Shown piece by piece: positions 16,527-26,341 of a DNA stretch of 64,000 nucleotides. The notes beneath the pieces were generated by a model. It made no database searches. It was not told where the DNA came from and saw only the letters and a program-made list of their open reading frames with translations. Numbering within the stretch: position 1 is the first letter of the stretch; every line of letters starts with the position of its first letter. The position numbers were made by a program, and so were the translations under genes. The DNA is from Marinomonas colpomeniae (lineage in GTDB: Bacteria; Pseudomonadota; Gammaproteobacteria; Pseudomonadales; Marinomonadaceae). The stretch spans positions 186,001-250,000 of the forward strand of contig NZ_JACYFC010000003.1 in the NCBI RefSeq assembly GCF_014803385.1, written 5' to 3'.

Positions 16527-18240
16527 GAGATCAATGAATAAGTCGCCATTTAATAAAAGTGCAAAGCTCACGCTTAAAGGCCTTTTGCTAGCAAACCCTT
16601 GGGGTTTTGTTATTCCGGTTTTGATTGGCGTTCTTGCGAGCTTAGCTGGCGTTGCCTTATTAGGACTTTCTGGTTGGTTTATTTCTGCAGCTGGCTTAGC
16701 CACTGCAATGGGCGTGGGGTTAGTCTTCAACTATTTAACACCGGGTGCAATCGTGCGTGGTTTAGCGATTCTTCGTACATCGGGTCGTTATGGTGAACAG
16801 GTAACAGCGCATAACCATCTATTGGGTTTATTACGTATCTTGCGTCTTTGGGTTTGGGATCAGCGAGTCGCAAAAGATTCCGCCAACTTGCATGAACAAA
16901 GCCGAGGCGATTTATTACAGCGTCTCGTCAGTGACCTTGATCAAATCATTCGCTGGCCTTTGGTGGTTTTCCTGCCTTGGATTTACGCGTTATTAAGCTA
17001 CGTCGCTGTCGCGATTTTCGCCTACTTCATCTTACCCGCGTTGCTTTGGCCGTTGGCTATTGCTGGCGTTTTTCATGTTTTTATTGTGCCTTATATTTGC
17101 GGACGTTTTGCGAGTCATGCTGTTCACGTCGGGCAAATTCTAGGGGTTCATCGTCGTAGTCGTTTTGTCAGTTTGTTTTCTGCGCTGATTACCTTGACCA
17201 TTCGTGGTCATTGGAAAGACTACGCAGAACGCCTTGAACAACTGGACGAACGACAACGTAAATCCGAAATTCTTATTCAACAAGCGGTCAGCCTCGGACG
17301 ATTACTCGCCTATGGTGTCACCATTGCATTATTAGCCTGCAGCTTTTATTTAATCGGTTCTTTCAGCGGGGAAGCAGGGCAGTGGCTCTTGATTGATGGC
17401 GTAAAAGGCACCTGGATGATTGGCTATGTTTTATCCTTGTTAGCCATCAATGAACTGGTGTTGCCTTTGGTGCAATCGTTCGTCGCACAAGGTCAATCTC
17501 AAGTGGGTTTACGTCGTTTGAATCAGCTGCATCAAGAACCTCTTATTCAAGAGCCACCTATTCGAGAACAACAGGCTGAGATTCACGCTAAGAATGACTC
17601 TGAGCAGGTTATCAAAATGGCGTTTACTCATTGGCGTGGTTTTCATGCTTCCAGTGAAATGGGAAACACGGCTTTAGATTTACTGATTGAATCTGGTGAT
17701 CGAGTGTGGATTCGTGGCGAAAGTGGCTCAGGAAAATCCACTTTATTAGCCGCGATAGCAGGGGATTGCTTGTCATCAGGTGATGCCTTCATCAACGATG
17801 AAAAACAAGACTTATACGGCAACCAAGCCTACCAAAACAAAATAAGCTACTTGCCTCAGTCTCCGTACATTTTCCAGCAAAGCATCGGCGCGAACTTACG
17901 TCTTGGTAACTCAAACGCCACAGACAGTGAACTTTGGTCCGCATTAGACGCTGTTGTACTCGCGGACTGGGTTCAAAATCTTCCTAATGGGTTGGATACT
18001 TTACTTAGTTCGCAAGGGCGAAACTTATCTGGTGGACAGCGCAAACGTCTTGCTTTAGCCCGTTTATTATTAAGGTCTTCAGGTATTCTCTTATTGGATG
18101 AACCTTTTGATGGCCTAGACAAAGCAACTATTGAACATATCTGTTCTTCACTTCAAAACGAGTATAAGCCTGATATCTTGGTTTTAGTTAGTCACGTAGA
18201 AAGCCAGTTAGGTATTGGGGCTCGAATTATTGAACTTTAA
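16504..18240 (+). CDS. cydC: ABC transporter CydC, cysteine/glutathione export
   Basis: A 578-residue half-transporter pairing with CydD. The membrane domain covers about residues 30-330. The ATPase has Walker A GESGSGKST, signature LSGGQRKRLALARLLL and Walker B ILLLDEPFDGLD. The start at 16504 overlaps the end of cydD and is preceded by AAAGGAGG, an excellent ribosome binding site. It is the last gene of the cyd operon. Placing cydDC directly after cydABX joins the oxidase to its own assembly factor in one unit, unlike E. coli, where they are apart. Confidence 0.95.
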   Translation: MSHSLINKRSMNKSPFNKSAKLTLKGLLLANPWGFVIPVLIGVLASLAGVALLGLSGWFISAAGLATAMGVGLVFNYLTPGAIVRGLAILRTSGRYGEQVTAHNHLLGLLRILRLWVWDQRVAKDSANLHEQSRGDLLQRLVSDLDQIIRWPLVVFLPWIYALLSYVAVAIFAYFILPALLWPLAIAGVFHVFIVPYICGRFASHAVHVGQILGVHRRSRFVSLFSALITLTIRGHWKDYAERLEQLDERQRKSEILIQQAVSLGRLLAYGVTIALLACSFYLIGSFSGEAGQWLLIDGVKGTWMIGYVLSLLAINELVLPLVQSFVAQGQSQVGLRRLNQLHQEPLIQEPPIREQQAEIHAKNDSEQVIKMAFTHWRGFHASSEMGNTALDLLIESGDRVWIRGESGSGKSTLLAAIAGDCLSSGDAFINDEKQDLYGNQAYQNKISYLPQSPYIFQQSIGANLRLGNSNATDSELWSALDAVVLADWVQNLPNGLDTLLSSQGRNLSGGQRKRLALARLLLRSSGILLLDEPFDGLDKATIEHICSSLQNEYKPDILVLVSHVESQLGIGARIIEL

Positions 18241-18250
18241 ATACATGACG

Positions 18251-18287
18251 TCTCCTTTCCAGTAATTTCTAAGAGGAGTTTTTTCTT
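18251..18287 (+). terminator. Possible terminator of the cyd operon
   Basis: CTCCT and AGGAG arms, with imperfect extension, are followed by six T residues shortly after the cydC stop codon. The stem is weak, but the place is right. Confidence 0.5.
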
Positions 18288-18532
18288 GTGGTTCAATACT
18301 TTTTATAGAGAAAAAGGGTTTGTTAAAAGGTTTTTGTCTCGATTTATGATGTTTTTCAGTAGGTCAAGTCTTATACGTACCGAATCTTTGTGAATTGTTA
18401 TTTTAAGAGCTGTTTTTAACAAAAGCACACGCAATGAACACATTTCTTATACTTTACAAAACTGTTATTAACCGTTGTTTTCTATACTGTTTTTGATATG
18501 AAAAATTAAAAAATGATAACAGAGAGATTTCA

Positions 18533-20224
18533 ATGCTTAGTAACCTAAAAATATCACATAAAATATCTGTATTAACGTTGACTCAAATTATAGTGATTGT
18601 GTCACTTGGCTGGATGGCTTTGTCGCAGATGAAAAATATAGGCAAAGAAATTGTCGATATTGCAGAGATTGATGTTCCATTAGCAAACATGCTTACAAAG
18701 GTAACAGAACACCAGCTACAGCAAGTTATTTCTTTTGAGAGAGGTGCTTTTGAAGCCAGCTTGATATTAGTTGGCAAAGGAAAGCAGGAAACTGTACTGA
18801 ATGAAATTCAAATATCTAAAGAATTATCTTCAAACATTGGAAAAGAGTTACATGAAGCGAATGCATTGGTTAAAGATGCAATGCAAAATGCAAAAACGGA
18901 GTTCACTAAAGAAAAGTTTTCCGATTTTAGTCAAGTATTGAAAGTAATAGAGGAACATTACACTACTCTAAGTCAAAAAACAGTGGATGTTATGGGTAAG
19001 ATCGAAAAAGGTGAATTGCTAGAGAATATCGATGCTATTCATTTACTTGAAAAACATCAAACAGAATTTGATCATGAATTATTAGATGCTTTACATCAAC
19101 TCCAAGCGTTTACGGCGACTTCTGCAAAACATGCAGAAGAATATGAAATAAATGCTGTTTATATGATTACGGTAGGCTTGCTTGTATCGATTTTACTTTC
19201 TATATTTTTAGGCACATTGATTGGTCGAACAATTACTAAACCTATTATTGAATTGAAAAACCAACTTGAAGATGTGTCAAATGGTGATGGTGATCTTACT
19301 GTACGTCTTAATAAAACAGGTAAAGATGAAATCGCGGCTGTTTCTCGTTCATTCGATAAGTTCGTAGAAAAACTAGCTGTAACAATGCTTCAGGTAGGGA
19401 CATCTAGTGTTTCCTTACAAGAATTGTCTAAAATCTCTGTTGATTTAATGAATCAAAATGAGAAAAACATACAAGAGCAAGGCCATGAAACAGAAATGGT
19501 GACTCATGCCATTACAGAAATGAGCCTTGCAACAGAAGAAATATCACAAAATACAGCGAAAGCGTCAGGCATTGCTGAGCAAGTAAAAAACAGCGTTGAA
19601 CAAGGTAAAGATAGCGCTGTTACAACGCAACGAATCATCGGCGAAATGGCTGAGGAAGTATCCAAAACCTCTAATGACTTAGAAGCACTTGCCAAAGAAA
19701 CTGACAACATAGGTACTGTTTTAGAAGCGATTCAAGGTATTGCTGAACAAACTAACTTACTGGCACTTAACGCTGCAATTGAAGCCGCACGAGCGGGTGA
19801 AACAGGTCGAGGTTTTGCCGTTGTAGCGGATGAAGTTCGCACCTTAGCCCAACGTTCTCAAGAAGCGACGGTGAGTATTCAGACGTTAATCGAAAAACTA
19901 CAATTGGGTGCGAAAGACGCTGTTGCAAGTATGTTGGCTGGTAATCAAAAAACAGAAGAATGTTTAAAACACAGTAATGAAACGGTTACTGTATTTAATG
20001 AAGCATTTGATGCGGTAAATAGTATTTCTGATTTGAATATACAAATTGCAGCGGCAGTAGAAGAACAGTCTCAAGTAGCCAAAGATATTAATGCCAGCGT
20101 GGGGAATATCCAGACAATCTCGATAAACACCACAAAAGGCACGCAAAAATGCTCTGAAGCTAACGGTAGTATGGCGATCAGTATTGACGAATTGAACGAA
20201 AGCATACAACAATTTAAAGTGTAA
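18533..20224 (+). CDS. Methyl-accepting chemotaxis protein
   Basis: A 563-residue chemoreceptor. A membrane helix near residues 10-30 and another near 205-228 enclose a helical periplasmic sensor of about 170 residues. A HAMP linker follows ([20 protein letters not shown]), then the cytoplasmic signalling domain with the hairpin tip [38 protein letters not shown]. It reports ligand occupancy to CheA/CheW; the ligand is unknown. There is no C-terminal CheR-docking pentapeptide. A diguanylate cyclase gene follows on the same strand. Confidence 0.95.
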   Translation: MLSNLKISHKISVLTLTQIIVIVSLGWMALSQMKNIGKEIVDIAEIDVPLANMLTKVTEHQLQQVISFERGAFEASLILVGKGKQETVLNEIQISKELSSNIGKELHEANALVKDAMQNAKTEFTKEKFSDFSQVLKVIEEHYTTLSQKTVDVMGKIEKGELLENIDAIHLLEKHQTEFDHELLDALHQLQAFTATSAKHAEEYEINAVYMITVGLLVSILLSIFLGTLIGRTITKPIIELKNQLEDVSNGDGDLTVRLNKTGKDEIAAVSRSFDKFVEKLAVTMLQVGTSSVSLQELSKISVDLMNQNEKNIQEQGHETEMVTHAITEMSLATEEISQNTAKASGIAEQVKNSVEQGKDSAVTTQRIIGEMAEEVSKTSNDLEALAKETDNIGTVLEAIQGIAEQTNLLALNAAIEAARAGETGRGFAVVADEVRTLAQRSQEATVSIQTLIEKLQLGAKDAVASMLAGNQKTEECLKHSNETVTVFNEAFDAVNSISDLNIQIAAAVEEQSQVAKDINASVGNIQTISINTTKGTQKCSEANGSMAISIDELNESIQQFKV

Positions 20225-20439
20225 AATGTGTCATCGCTTGTGAAGGTGCTAGGCCTTCATAAGCGATACTTTGCTCAGTTATTCCTATCGCTTTCCTCTC
20301 ATTTTAGAACTTTTTCCTCTTAATTTCCCCAACTGATGATGATTTTTGATCAGTAATAAAAAATAACAAAGCGATTCAAGTTAATAGTCTACAGTTGTCA
20401 TTGAATATTTTATTTTATAGAAAGGAAAAGGACGTTTTA

Positions 20440-21378
20440 GTGGATCAATCGTATGAATTTCTTAGCTTTGTATTGGATGCAATTACAGAGAGTATTGTTG
20501 TTATTGACCCACTTGGTGAGATTAAGTACGTAAATAGAAGTTGGTCCCAATTTGGTCAAAGTAATTCCGGTACTGACACCTCAATAACAAGTAACGCTCA
20601 GAATGCATGTCAGACCTGGATAGGAATGAATTATCTTGACGTATGTGATAACGCTGCCGCTATGGGGGACGAGTTTGGTAGTGTGGCTGGGAAAGGTATT
20701 AGAGGTGTTATAAGCGAGGGTGAAGACACTTTTTACTTTGAGTATCCTTGTCATAGCCCAAATGAAAAGCGCTGGTTTACCATGCGTGTTACTCCCTTAC
20801 ATCTTGAATGTTTGAATTATTTTGTGATTTCACATCAAGATATTACAGACAGAAAATTAGCAGAAGAAAAGGTTATGTCTTTGGCAAAGATGGATGGGCT
20901 GATTAACATACCAAATAGACGAGCCTTTGATGAGTTTTTAGCAGATGAATGGCAACGATGTACTCGGCTCAAAAAACCAATAAGCTTAGCTATTATCGAC
21001 ATAGACCATTTTAAAACGCTTAATGATACTTATGGGCATCAAAAAGGTGATGAATGTTTAATCGCCTTAGGTACGTTATTTCAAACCTATGTCAAACGAC
21101 CAAGTGATTTATGTGCCCGATATGGTGGTGAAGAATTCATACTGGTGTGGGGAGACACATTAATGAGTCATTCACTAAAATTGATGAATGATTTACTGCA
21201 AAAGATAGACAGTTTAAAAATACCTAACAGCGATGATATATCTAATTACCTTACCGTCAGTATTGGGCTTACGGAAATAACTCCGACAACCAGTATGTCG
21301 GAAGTCGACATTATCGCTCAAGCAGATCGTATGTTGTACGAAGCAAAACGAACAGGAAGAAATAAAGTTGTTTATTGA
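20440..21378 (+). CDS. PAS-domain diguanylate cyclase
   Basis: About 312 residues with an N-terminal PAS domain (ITESIVVIDPLGEIKYVNRS) joined through a PAC-like end (ISHQDITDRKLAEEK) to a GGDEF domain. The active site is GGEEF, and RPSD five residues before it is an intact product-inhibition I-site, so it should be an active, feedback-controlled c-di-GMP synthase. A frame opens at TTG 20395, but AAGGAAAAGGA just before GTG 20440 fits this start better. No transmembrane segment is seen, so it is a cytoplasmic sensor. The PAS ligand is unknown. Confidence 0.9.
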   Translation: MDQSYEFLSFVLDAITESIVVIDPLGEIKYVNRSWSQFGQSNSGTDTSITSNAQNACQTWIGMNYLDVCDNAAAMGDEFGSVAGKGIRGVISEGEDTFYFEYPCHSPNEKRWFTMRVTPLHLECLNYFVISHQDITDRKLAEEKVMSLAKMDGLINIPNRRAFDEFLADEWQRCTRLKKPISLAIIDIDHFKTLNDTYGHQKGDECLIALGTLFQTYVKRPSDLCARYGGEEFILVWGDTLMSHSLKLMNDLLQKIDSLKIPNSDDISNYLTVSIGLTEITPTTSMSEVDIIAQADRMLYEAKRTGRNKVVY

Positions 21379-21678
21379 TCTCTTTGGGGGTTAGATCATA
21401 ACCCCTACTAAAGCGTTTCTTAGCCTTCCAGAGGTTTATCTTCCCCTTACTTTCATTGTTGTACTGAAACCTTATTCCCAGATTCTAGAGAATAGCCAAA
21501 GCTTTCTTTTAAACCTAAAAAATGGTCGAGCAGGCAGCTTATTTTAATTAGAGGCAATAACTTGTCCATTCGTACTAATAGATAGATAAAAAGTCTTTTA
21601 GTATCAATGGATAAGTATGTCGACAGTAGAATTAATAGACTGTGGATGAGGTGTTAGAAGACTGTAGGGATTATAGAT
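21379..21678. other. Intergenic region with a stem-loop
   Basis: A 7-bp hairpin GGGGTTA-GATCA-TAACCCC lies at 21387-21405, a few bases after the cyclase stop codon. It lacks a T tract but may still help end transcription. I see nothing else in this 300-base gap except AT-rich sequence before the GFA gene. Confidence 0.5.
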
Positions 21679-22086
21679 ATGAGTAATAAAGTGAATGGTG
21701 GTTGCTTATGTGGAGCAATCGAGTATCAAGTCAAAAATGATTTTAAAGCCTTCTATCAATGTCACTGTAAGCAATGCCAAGTACTTACAGGTACTGCATT
21801 TGCGTCCAATTTATTTACTCATCCAGACAACATTATTTGGGTGAAAGGTGCTGAATCAGTTTCTATTTACCAACATCCGGAACGGGATTTTGCAAAGTCC
21901 TTTTGTCAATCGTGTGGTTCAGCTGTTCCTTATGTAAACAAGTCTAAAACATCTCTAATTGTACCAGCGGGATCTGTTAAAACTGAACTAACGAAGGAGC
22001 TACATGCAAACATTTTTATATCCGAAAAAGCTTGTTGGTCAAAGTCTGATGTGTATATTAAAAGTTATGAATACTTCCCTGAATAA
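21679..22086 (+). CDS. GFA family (CENP-V/formaldehyde-activating) zinc protein
   Basis: A 135-residue protein of the glutathione-dependent formaldehyde-activating enzyme-like family. The zinc-binding cysteines are visible in GGCLCGAIEYQV, CHCKQCQVLTG and FCQSCGSAVPY. The family fold is a beta-sandwich with structural and catalytic zinc sites. True formaldehyde-glutathione activity is proven only in a few members, so the substrate is open. A second paralogue lies at 29446-29850. Confidence 0.85.
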   Translation: MSNKVNGGCLCGAIEYQVKNDFKAFYQCHCKQCQVLTGTAFASNLFTHPDNIIWVKGAESVSIYQHPERDFAKSFCQSCGSAVPYVNKSKTSLIVPAGSVKTELTKELHANIFISEKACWSKSDVYIKSYEYFPE

Positions 22087-22139
22087 GGCCTTTCATAATA
22101 TCTTTAGGCGGTTAGATATTTAATATGAAAAGGTAGTTT

Positions 22140-22547
22140 GTGAATATAATTGACAAGTTTGCACTGCAAAAACATGATGGTGAATATGAGAGCTGGCCTT
22201 TAAAGTCTTCGTTATATTATTGTGGTGAAGAGCTTGGAGTTGAAATTTCTGGCTACGTAATTGATAAACAATTCGAATTAGCAGATTACTTTCTTTTATT
22301 CATAAGTTGGGATTGCCCATTTGAAGAAACTTGTGAAGTTTATGTTCTAAATAAGCTAAAAAAAATTGTCAGTAGTTACGGCTTTAGGGCACCCTACAAT
22401 AGCTATAATTTACTTACAGTTACTGAGTTGTCGAATAACCACTACAAACTGATTTTTAGTGAATTGGATCATTTTGAACTTGTGATAAATTACCCTAAAA
22501 AACACCGATTAAATAAAATCATTACAGCGAGCGTAATAGACGTATAA
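22140..22547 (+). CDS. Hypothetical protein
   Basis: A 135-residue protein starting at GTG, with AAAAGG upstream. I recognise no family. It is soluble, mixed alpha/beta in character, with several aromatic residues (YFLLFISWDCPFEETCEVYV) and no export signal. It follows the GFA gene by 53 bases on the same strand and may share its transcript. Its coding character (codon use, no internal frame breaks) is reasonable, but existence as a protein is not certain. Confidence 0.55.
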   Translation: MNIIDKFALQKHDGEYESWPLKSSLYYCGEELGVEISGYVIDKQFELADYFLLFISWDCPFEETCEVYVLNKLKKIVSSYGFRAPYNSYNLLTVTELSNNHYKLIFSELDHFELVINYPKKHRLNKIITASVIDV

Positions 22548-22765
22548 ATTCATTTCGTCAGGGTTAAACAGGCCAAAAAATAAGTGTTTTATTTTAAAAT
22601 TTCCTATCATGGTTTTATGATTTTCCATTCAAATAACTATGGTCAAGAAGGTGGCGCAGAACATTTAATGGAAATGTTAACTCGATCGTTTGAAACTAGA
22701 TTGGAGGTATCATATTGTTTATCTCGATTTTTCCATCCATCTGATATTTTTGGTGAACATAGCCT

Positions 22766-23362
22766 ATGAAAAGAAATATAGAAAAAGATTACTCTCCTTC
22801 TTGTGATAGAAATAAACAGCCAATTATCGAGCAACTTATGGTGCATTTTGAGCATTGTAAAAACGTGCTTGAAATAGGTTCAGGTACAGGTCAGCATGCT
22901 GTGTTTTTTGCTGAGCGTTTACCTCATTTAATTTGGAATACAAGCGATATGCTTGATTATCACGGTAGTATTCAGGCCTGGATGGTTGAAGCGAAGTTGA
23001 GTAATATTGTTTCACCTATCGAGTTTCATTTTGGTAAAAACGATTGGCCGAGTTTAGATATTGATGGTGTATTTACGGCGAATACCACTCACATTATGCA
23101 GCGAGATGCCGCACAACTAATGATGGAAACAGTTGCATCGAATTTAAAGTCCGGCGCTGTGTTTTGTCAATACGGTCCAATGAACGTGAATGGTAAATAC
23201 ACCAGTGAAGGTAATCGAGAGTTTGATCAGCACCTGAAAGAAAGTGGCTGTGGCGGCATTCGTGATTTAGCAGAGTTAATTGAATGGGCTGCGGGTATGG
23301 AGTTAGTAGAGCAGATTTCAATGCCAGCAAATAACTTTTTGCTCGTATGGAAAGTGGCTTAA
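22766..23362 (+). CDS. DUF938 family SAM-dependent methyltransferase-like protein
   Basis: A 198-residue protein of the DUF938 family. It has a Rossmann methyltransferase motif I, VLEIGSGTGQHAVFFAERLP, near residue 33, and family features DGVFTANTTHIM and FCQYGPMNVNGKYTSEGNRE. S-adenosylmethionine binding is likely; the acceptor substrate is unknown. The gene stands alone and ends at a strong terminator. Confidence 0.9.
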   Translation: MKRNIEKDYSPSCDRNKQPIIEQLMVHFEHCKNVLEIGSGTGQHAVFFAERLPHLIWNTSDMLDYHGSIQAWMVEAKLSNIVSPIEFHFGKNDWPSLDIDGVFTANTTHIMQRDAAQLMMETVASNLKSGAVFCQYGPMNVNGKYTSEGNREFDQHLKESGCGGIRDLAELIEWAAGMELVEQISMPANNFLLVWKVA

Positions 23363-23397
23363 CTTATTCATTACTCTCGCTTGTGGCAATGAAATTT

Positions 23398-23436
23398 AAA
23401 AAAACCGCTTTCAAATTAATGAGAGCGGTTTTTTTA
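23398..23436 (+). terminator. Bidirectional rho-independent terminator
   Basis: AAACCGCTTTC pairs with GAGAGCGGTTT (one mismatch next to the loop), with A and T runs on the two sides. It serves the convergent DUF938 and chemoreceptor genes. Confidence 0.92.
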
Positions 23437-23468
23437 TGTCTAGAACAAAGCAGATAAACGCTTATTTG

Positions 23469-25442
23469 TTATGAGTCCACTTTGTATTTCTGGATTTTTT
23501 TCAGCATATTGTCTGCAATAGAAGAAAGCTGAGTAGCTGATTTTGCAATGGTCTCAGCGCCTTTGCTGTTTTCTGCTGCGTGCTCATCTATCTCTCTTGA
23601 GGTGCTACTAATATCAAGAATACTTTGTAGCTGTTGTTCTGCAGAGGCTGCAACAGTTTGATTAACGTCATCAAGTTGAGTCATGTTCCCTACAATATCA
23701 TGTAATACCGTATGAACATTCTCAGCCAATGTCACAGAAGATGCAGCTTGCTCATTACCTGTTTTAATTAAGCCAGATGCCGTTGCTGCACTCTTGGTTA
23801 ATTCATCAATAATTGCCGAGATTTGCTGTGTCGAATCCTGTGTGCGTTTGGCTAGTGTGCGAACTTCATCTGCAACTACGGCAAAGCCTCGTCCTTGTTC
23901 ACCCGCTCTGGCTGCCTCAATCGCGGCATTCAGTGCTAGTAAGTTTGTTTGATCTGCAACAGAATGAATCACATCTACCATACCGACAATATCGACAACA
24001 TTTTTATTTAATCGATTTACTTCATCGTTTACTTTTTCAATGTCACTGGCTGTTTTTCTAATACCATCCACTGCTTGCTGAACAACATCTTCACCATTAA
24101 CTGCACTGGCTTTTGATTCTTGGGCATAATGAGCCGATTTTTTAATGTCTTCCGTTGTCTCGGTAATACCTATTGATACTGATTCAATTAACGATGCCGA
24201 ACGGGCGACACTGTCTTGCTGTGCTTTTAGGCTGCTCTGACTTTGTAATGTCGTTGTTGCAGTTGATTTACTTTCATCGGCAATATCAGAGGAATATTTC
24301 TGAAACTCACTGAAATCTACTCGCAATCTGCTAAATGTATTATTCAGAAGAGTCGCAATTTCTCCTAAGTCATCACTGCTAACAATATCAATGCTATTTG
24401 AGATGTCATGATCTGTTTCCACAAGAGACATAGTGCGCTTTATCAAAGAGGATTGAGCTTGTCTGTCTTGTAATATGCTGTAAACGATATAAGCAAATAC
24501 AATCCAGAATAAGAAAAAGACTACATAGAAAATCATCCAATACACGCTTTTAGTAATAGATGATTCAGCTTTTTGCGTAATCATTTCTAACAGACTGTCT
24601 TCTGTACTTTTAAGTAAATTGATTCGTTGTGTCGCAGCACCAAACCAATCTGCTGCATTGCGATCTAATGAAGCTCCGTGACTTGCTAATACATATTGAC
24701 GGAATTCTTCTACCGTTTTATTTTCAGAACTATTTTTAAAGGCTTTTAATGGAGCGCCAAAGTCTGGTGCAGTTAAATCTTCAGCCACTTCAAAATAGAC
24801 ATGTTGCTTCGTTAACAGTTCAGCAAAGCGGTCGAAAGACGTTGCTGTAAGTTCACTTTTTGCAAAGGCATCGCTCAATACCGCCCGCTCAATGCCAGAC
24901 TGCTCTTTCGTAAAGGCAAGACTGTAAAGTGTGCTGAGTCTTTGCAGGTTTTCAAGGTCACTGGCGTAATGAGCCAGTACACTGTTGAAGTGTAATAAAA
25001 AAGTGTTGCCTTTGGTGTAATAAGAAAGGGCCTGGCCTAATGTCATTGACAGTGAATTGATTTGATTTCGAATAGAGTCTAGTGACGATAGGTGGTTTGT
25101 GAATTCAGATAAAGCTGCCGTAATAGAGTCATTAAAATCATGGCCTTCAATGAAATTTTGTAAATTAATATTTTTTTCATCGACTAACAATCGCTGCGCT
25201 TTAATTTCATTTCCGAATAGCTTACCACTAGAGCCAATAAAGCCAGCTGTCATGCCACGTTCTTTTTGTAGTTCATGCAGCAAAGCGCTTGTTAAAGTAA
25301 CCACCCTAGCGTTGTCATAGGTATGTCGGGCACTACTATAATCTCGAACAGAGTTGACGAGCATCAATATCATAATCAGTAATAATACAGCGATCGGTAA
25401 CAAGGATACTTTTGACAAATATTTTGATAAAATTCTTTTCAT
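23469..25442 (-). CDS. Chemotaxis protein with NIT (nitrate/nitrite) sensor domain
   Basis: A 657-residue chemoreceptor. After a first membrane helix (residues 12-32) comes a long periplasmic helical domain with the NIT-family N-terminal signature [20 protein letters not shown]; such domains sense nitrate or nitrite in studied receptors. A second membrane helix lies near 300-322. The HAMP and signalling domain follow, with tip [20 protein letters not shown]. Ligand identity is inferred from the family and the similarity is limited to the domain type. Confidence 0.9.
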   Translation of the reverse strand: MKRILSKYLSKVSLLPIAVLLLIMILMLVNSVRDYSSARHTYDNARVVTLTSALLHELQKERGMTAGFIGSSGKLFGNEIKAQRLLVDEKNINLQNFIEGHDFNDSITAALSEFTNHLSSLDSIRNQINSLSMTLGQALSYYTKGNTFLLHFNSVLAHYASDLENLQRLSTLYSLAFTKEQSGIERAVLSDAFAKSELTATSFDRFAELLTKQHVYFEVAEDLTAPDFGAPLKAFKNSSENKTVEEFRQYVLASHGASLDRNAADWFGAATQRINLLKSTEDSLLEMITQKAESSITKSVYWMIFYVVFFLFWIVFAYIVYSILQDRQAQSSLIKRTMSLVETDHDISNSIDIVSSDDLGEIATLLNNTFSRLRVDFSEFQKYSSDIADESKSTATTTLQSQSSLKAQQDSVARSASLIESVSIGITETTEDIKKSAHYAQESKASAVNGEDVVQQAVDGIRKTASDIEKVNDEVNRLNKNVVDIVGMVDVIHSVADQTNLLALNAAIEAARAGEQGRGFAVVADEVRTLAKRTQDSTQQISAIIDELTKSAATASGLIKTGNEQAASSVTLAENVHTVLHDIVGNMTQLDDVNQTVAASAEQQLQSILDISSTSREIDEHAAENSKGAETIAKSATQLSSIADNMLKKIQKYKVDS

Positions 25443-25633
25443 TTAAAGCACCTTTAAAAGATTTAAGAAAATCTATAAATAAATTTAAAATATGATTTTA
25501 GGCTCATTTATATACTTAAAATAGAGTATATAGGCCAATTACTTACTTCAAGTTAATATTTGTTACTATTTTAATTTAAATAGTAAGACATTAATTTTAA
25601 TTAATGCTTGTTTGAAAACGTCAAACCTAAAGT

Positions 25634-26122
25634 TCATCGATAATAAAATCGGTAATAACCAACCAAATTACTTGCCAAAAATAACACTTCCATTACTACG
25701 CCTAAGGGCGATTCCGCAAGACCGTTATGTACTATCCAAAATACAGTCCCCAGCATCATTATTTGACGTAGATGTTTATCGTTTCTACAAAATGCCGCGA
25801 CTGTTTTTAGTAGTGAACCGGAACAGGCTAAGATGCTTATGATTCCACTGTAAGTAAAAAATGCAGTGACAACAGCAAACATCATAAAGGGAATAGCGGC
25901 TTTTTGAGAGGTGATAAATATGCTTATTAAGTAGCGTAGGCTTCCTATTGCCATTAGCCCCGCACCTGTCCACTGTTGTAAAAAGAAAAAGTGGGCAGAA
26001 TTAAAGGCGGCAGCGACAAAAAAACATAACAATATGATTCTACGTCTTTTGAATTGGAAAGAGGCTATATCGAAAATTATAGTGACGCATAAGAGAGCTT
26101 GAGAAATGATGAAATGATCCAA
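25634..26122 (-). CDS. YgjV-family inner membrane protein
   Basis: A 162-residue very hydrophobic protein with about five membrane helices, matching the Imp/YgjV family (SFQFKRRRIILLCFFVAAAF near the N-terminus; FWIVHNGLAESPLGVVMEVL near the C-terminus). The function is unknown. It is a single gene between the chemoreceptor and the divergent aconitase X gene. Confidence 0.8.
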   Translation of the reverse strand: MDHFIISQALLCVTIIFDIASFQFKRRRIILLCFFVAAAFNSAHFFFLQQWTGAGLMAIGSLRYLISIFITSQKAAIPFMMFAVVTAFFTYSGIISILACSGSLLKTVAAFCRNDKHLRQIMMLGTVFWIVHNGLAESPLGVVMEVLFLASNLVGYYRFYYR

Positions 26123-26200
26123 AAAATACTCCCTGTAGTGATTAATTATAATGGAATTAATCTATTTTCTCCTTTCATGGTAACGATGGAATGAAAAAGC

Positions 26201-26241
26201 AGGCAGTTATATGCGACATGGTACTGCCTACATACGACATG
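26201..26241. promoter_or_regulatory. Possible operator upstream of aconitase X
   Basis: Two nested patterns occur. AGGCAGT (26201) and ACTGCCT (26223) form an inverted repeat. ATGCGACATG (26211) and ATACGACATG (26232) form a direct repeat spaced 21 bases, two helical turns. The site lies about 100 bases before the acnX start. The binding protein is unknown. Confidence 0.4.
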
Positions 26242-26341
26242 AGAAATATTAAATATGATTAAAGCTTTGTAGGTTATGTGACCGTATCTTTTTTATGACA
26301 GTATTGAATGCTATTGATGTAAGGAAAAAGGCTGTGAGACG

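Noticed and set aside
22584..22769. Plus-strand frame of 61 codons with GTG start before the DUF938 gene
   Set aside because: It ends just inside the DUF938 start, has odd composition, no good ribosome binding site and no recognisable family.
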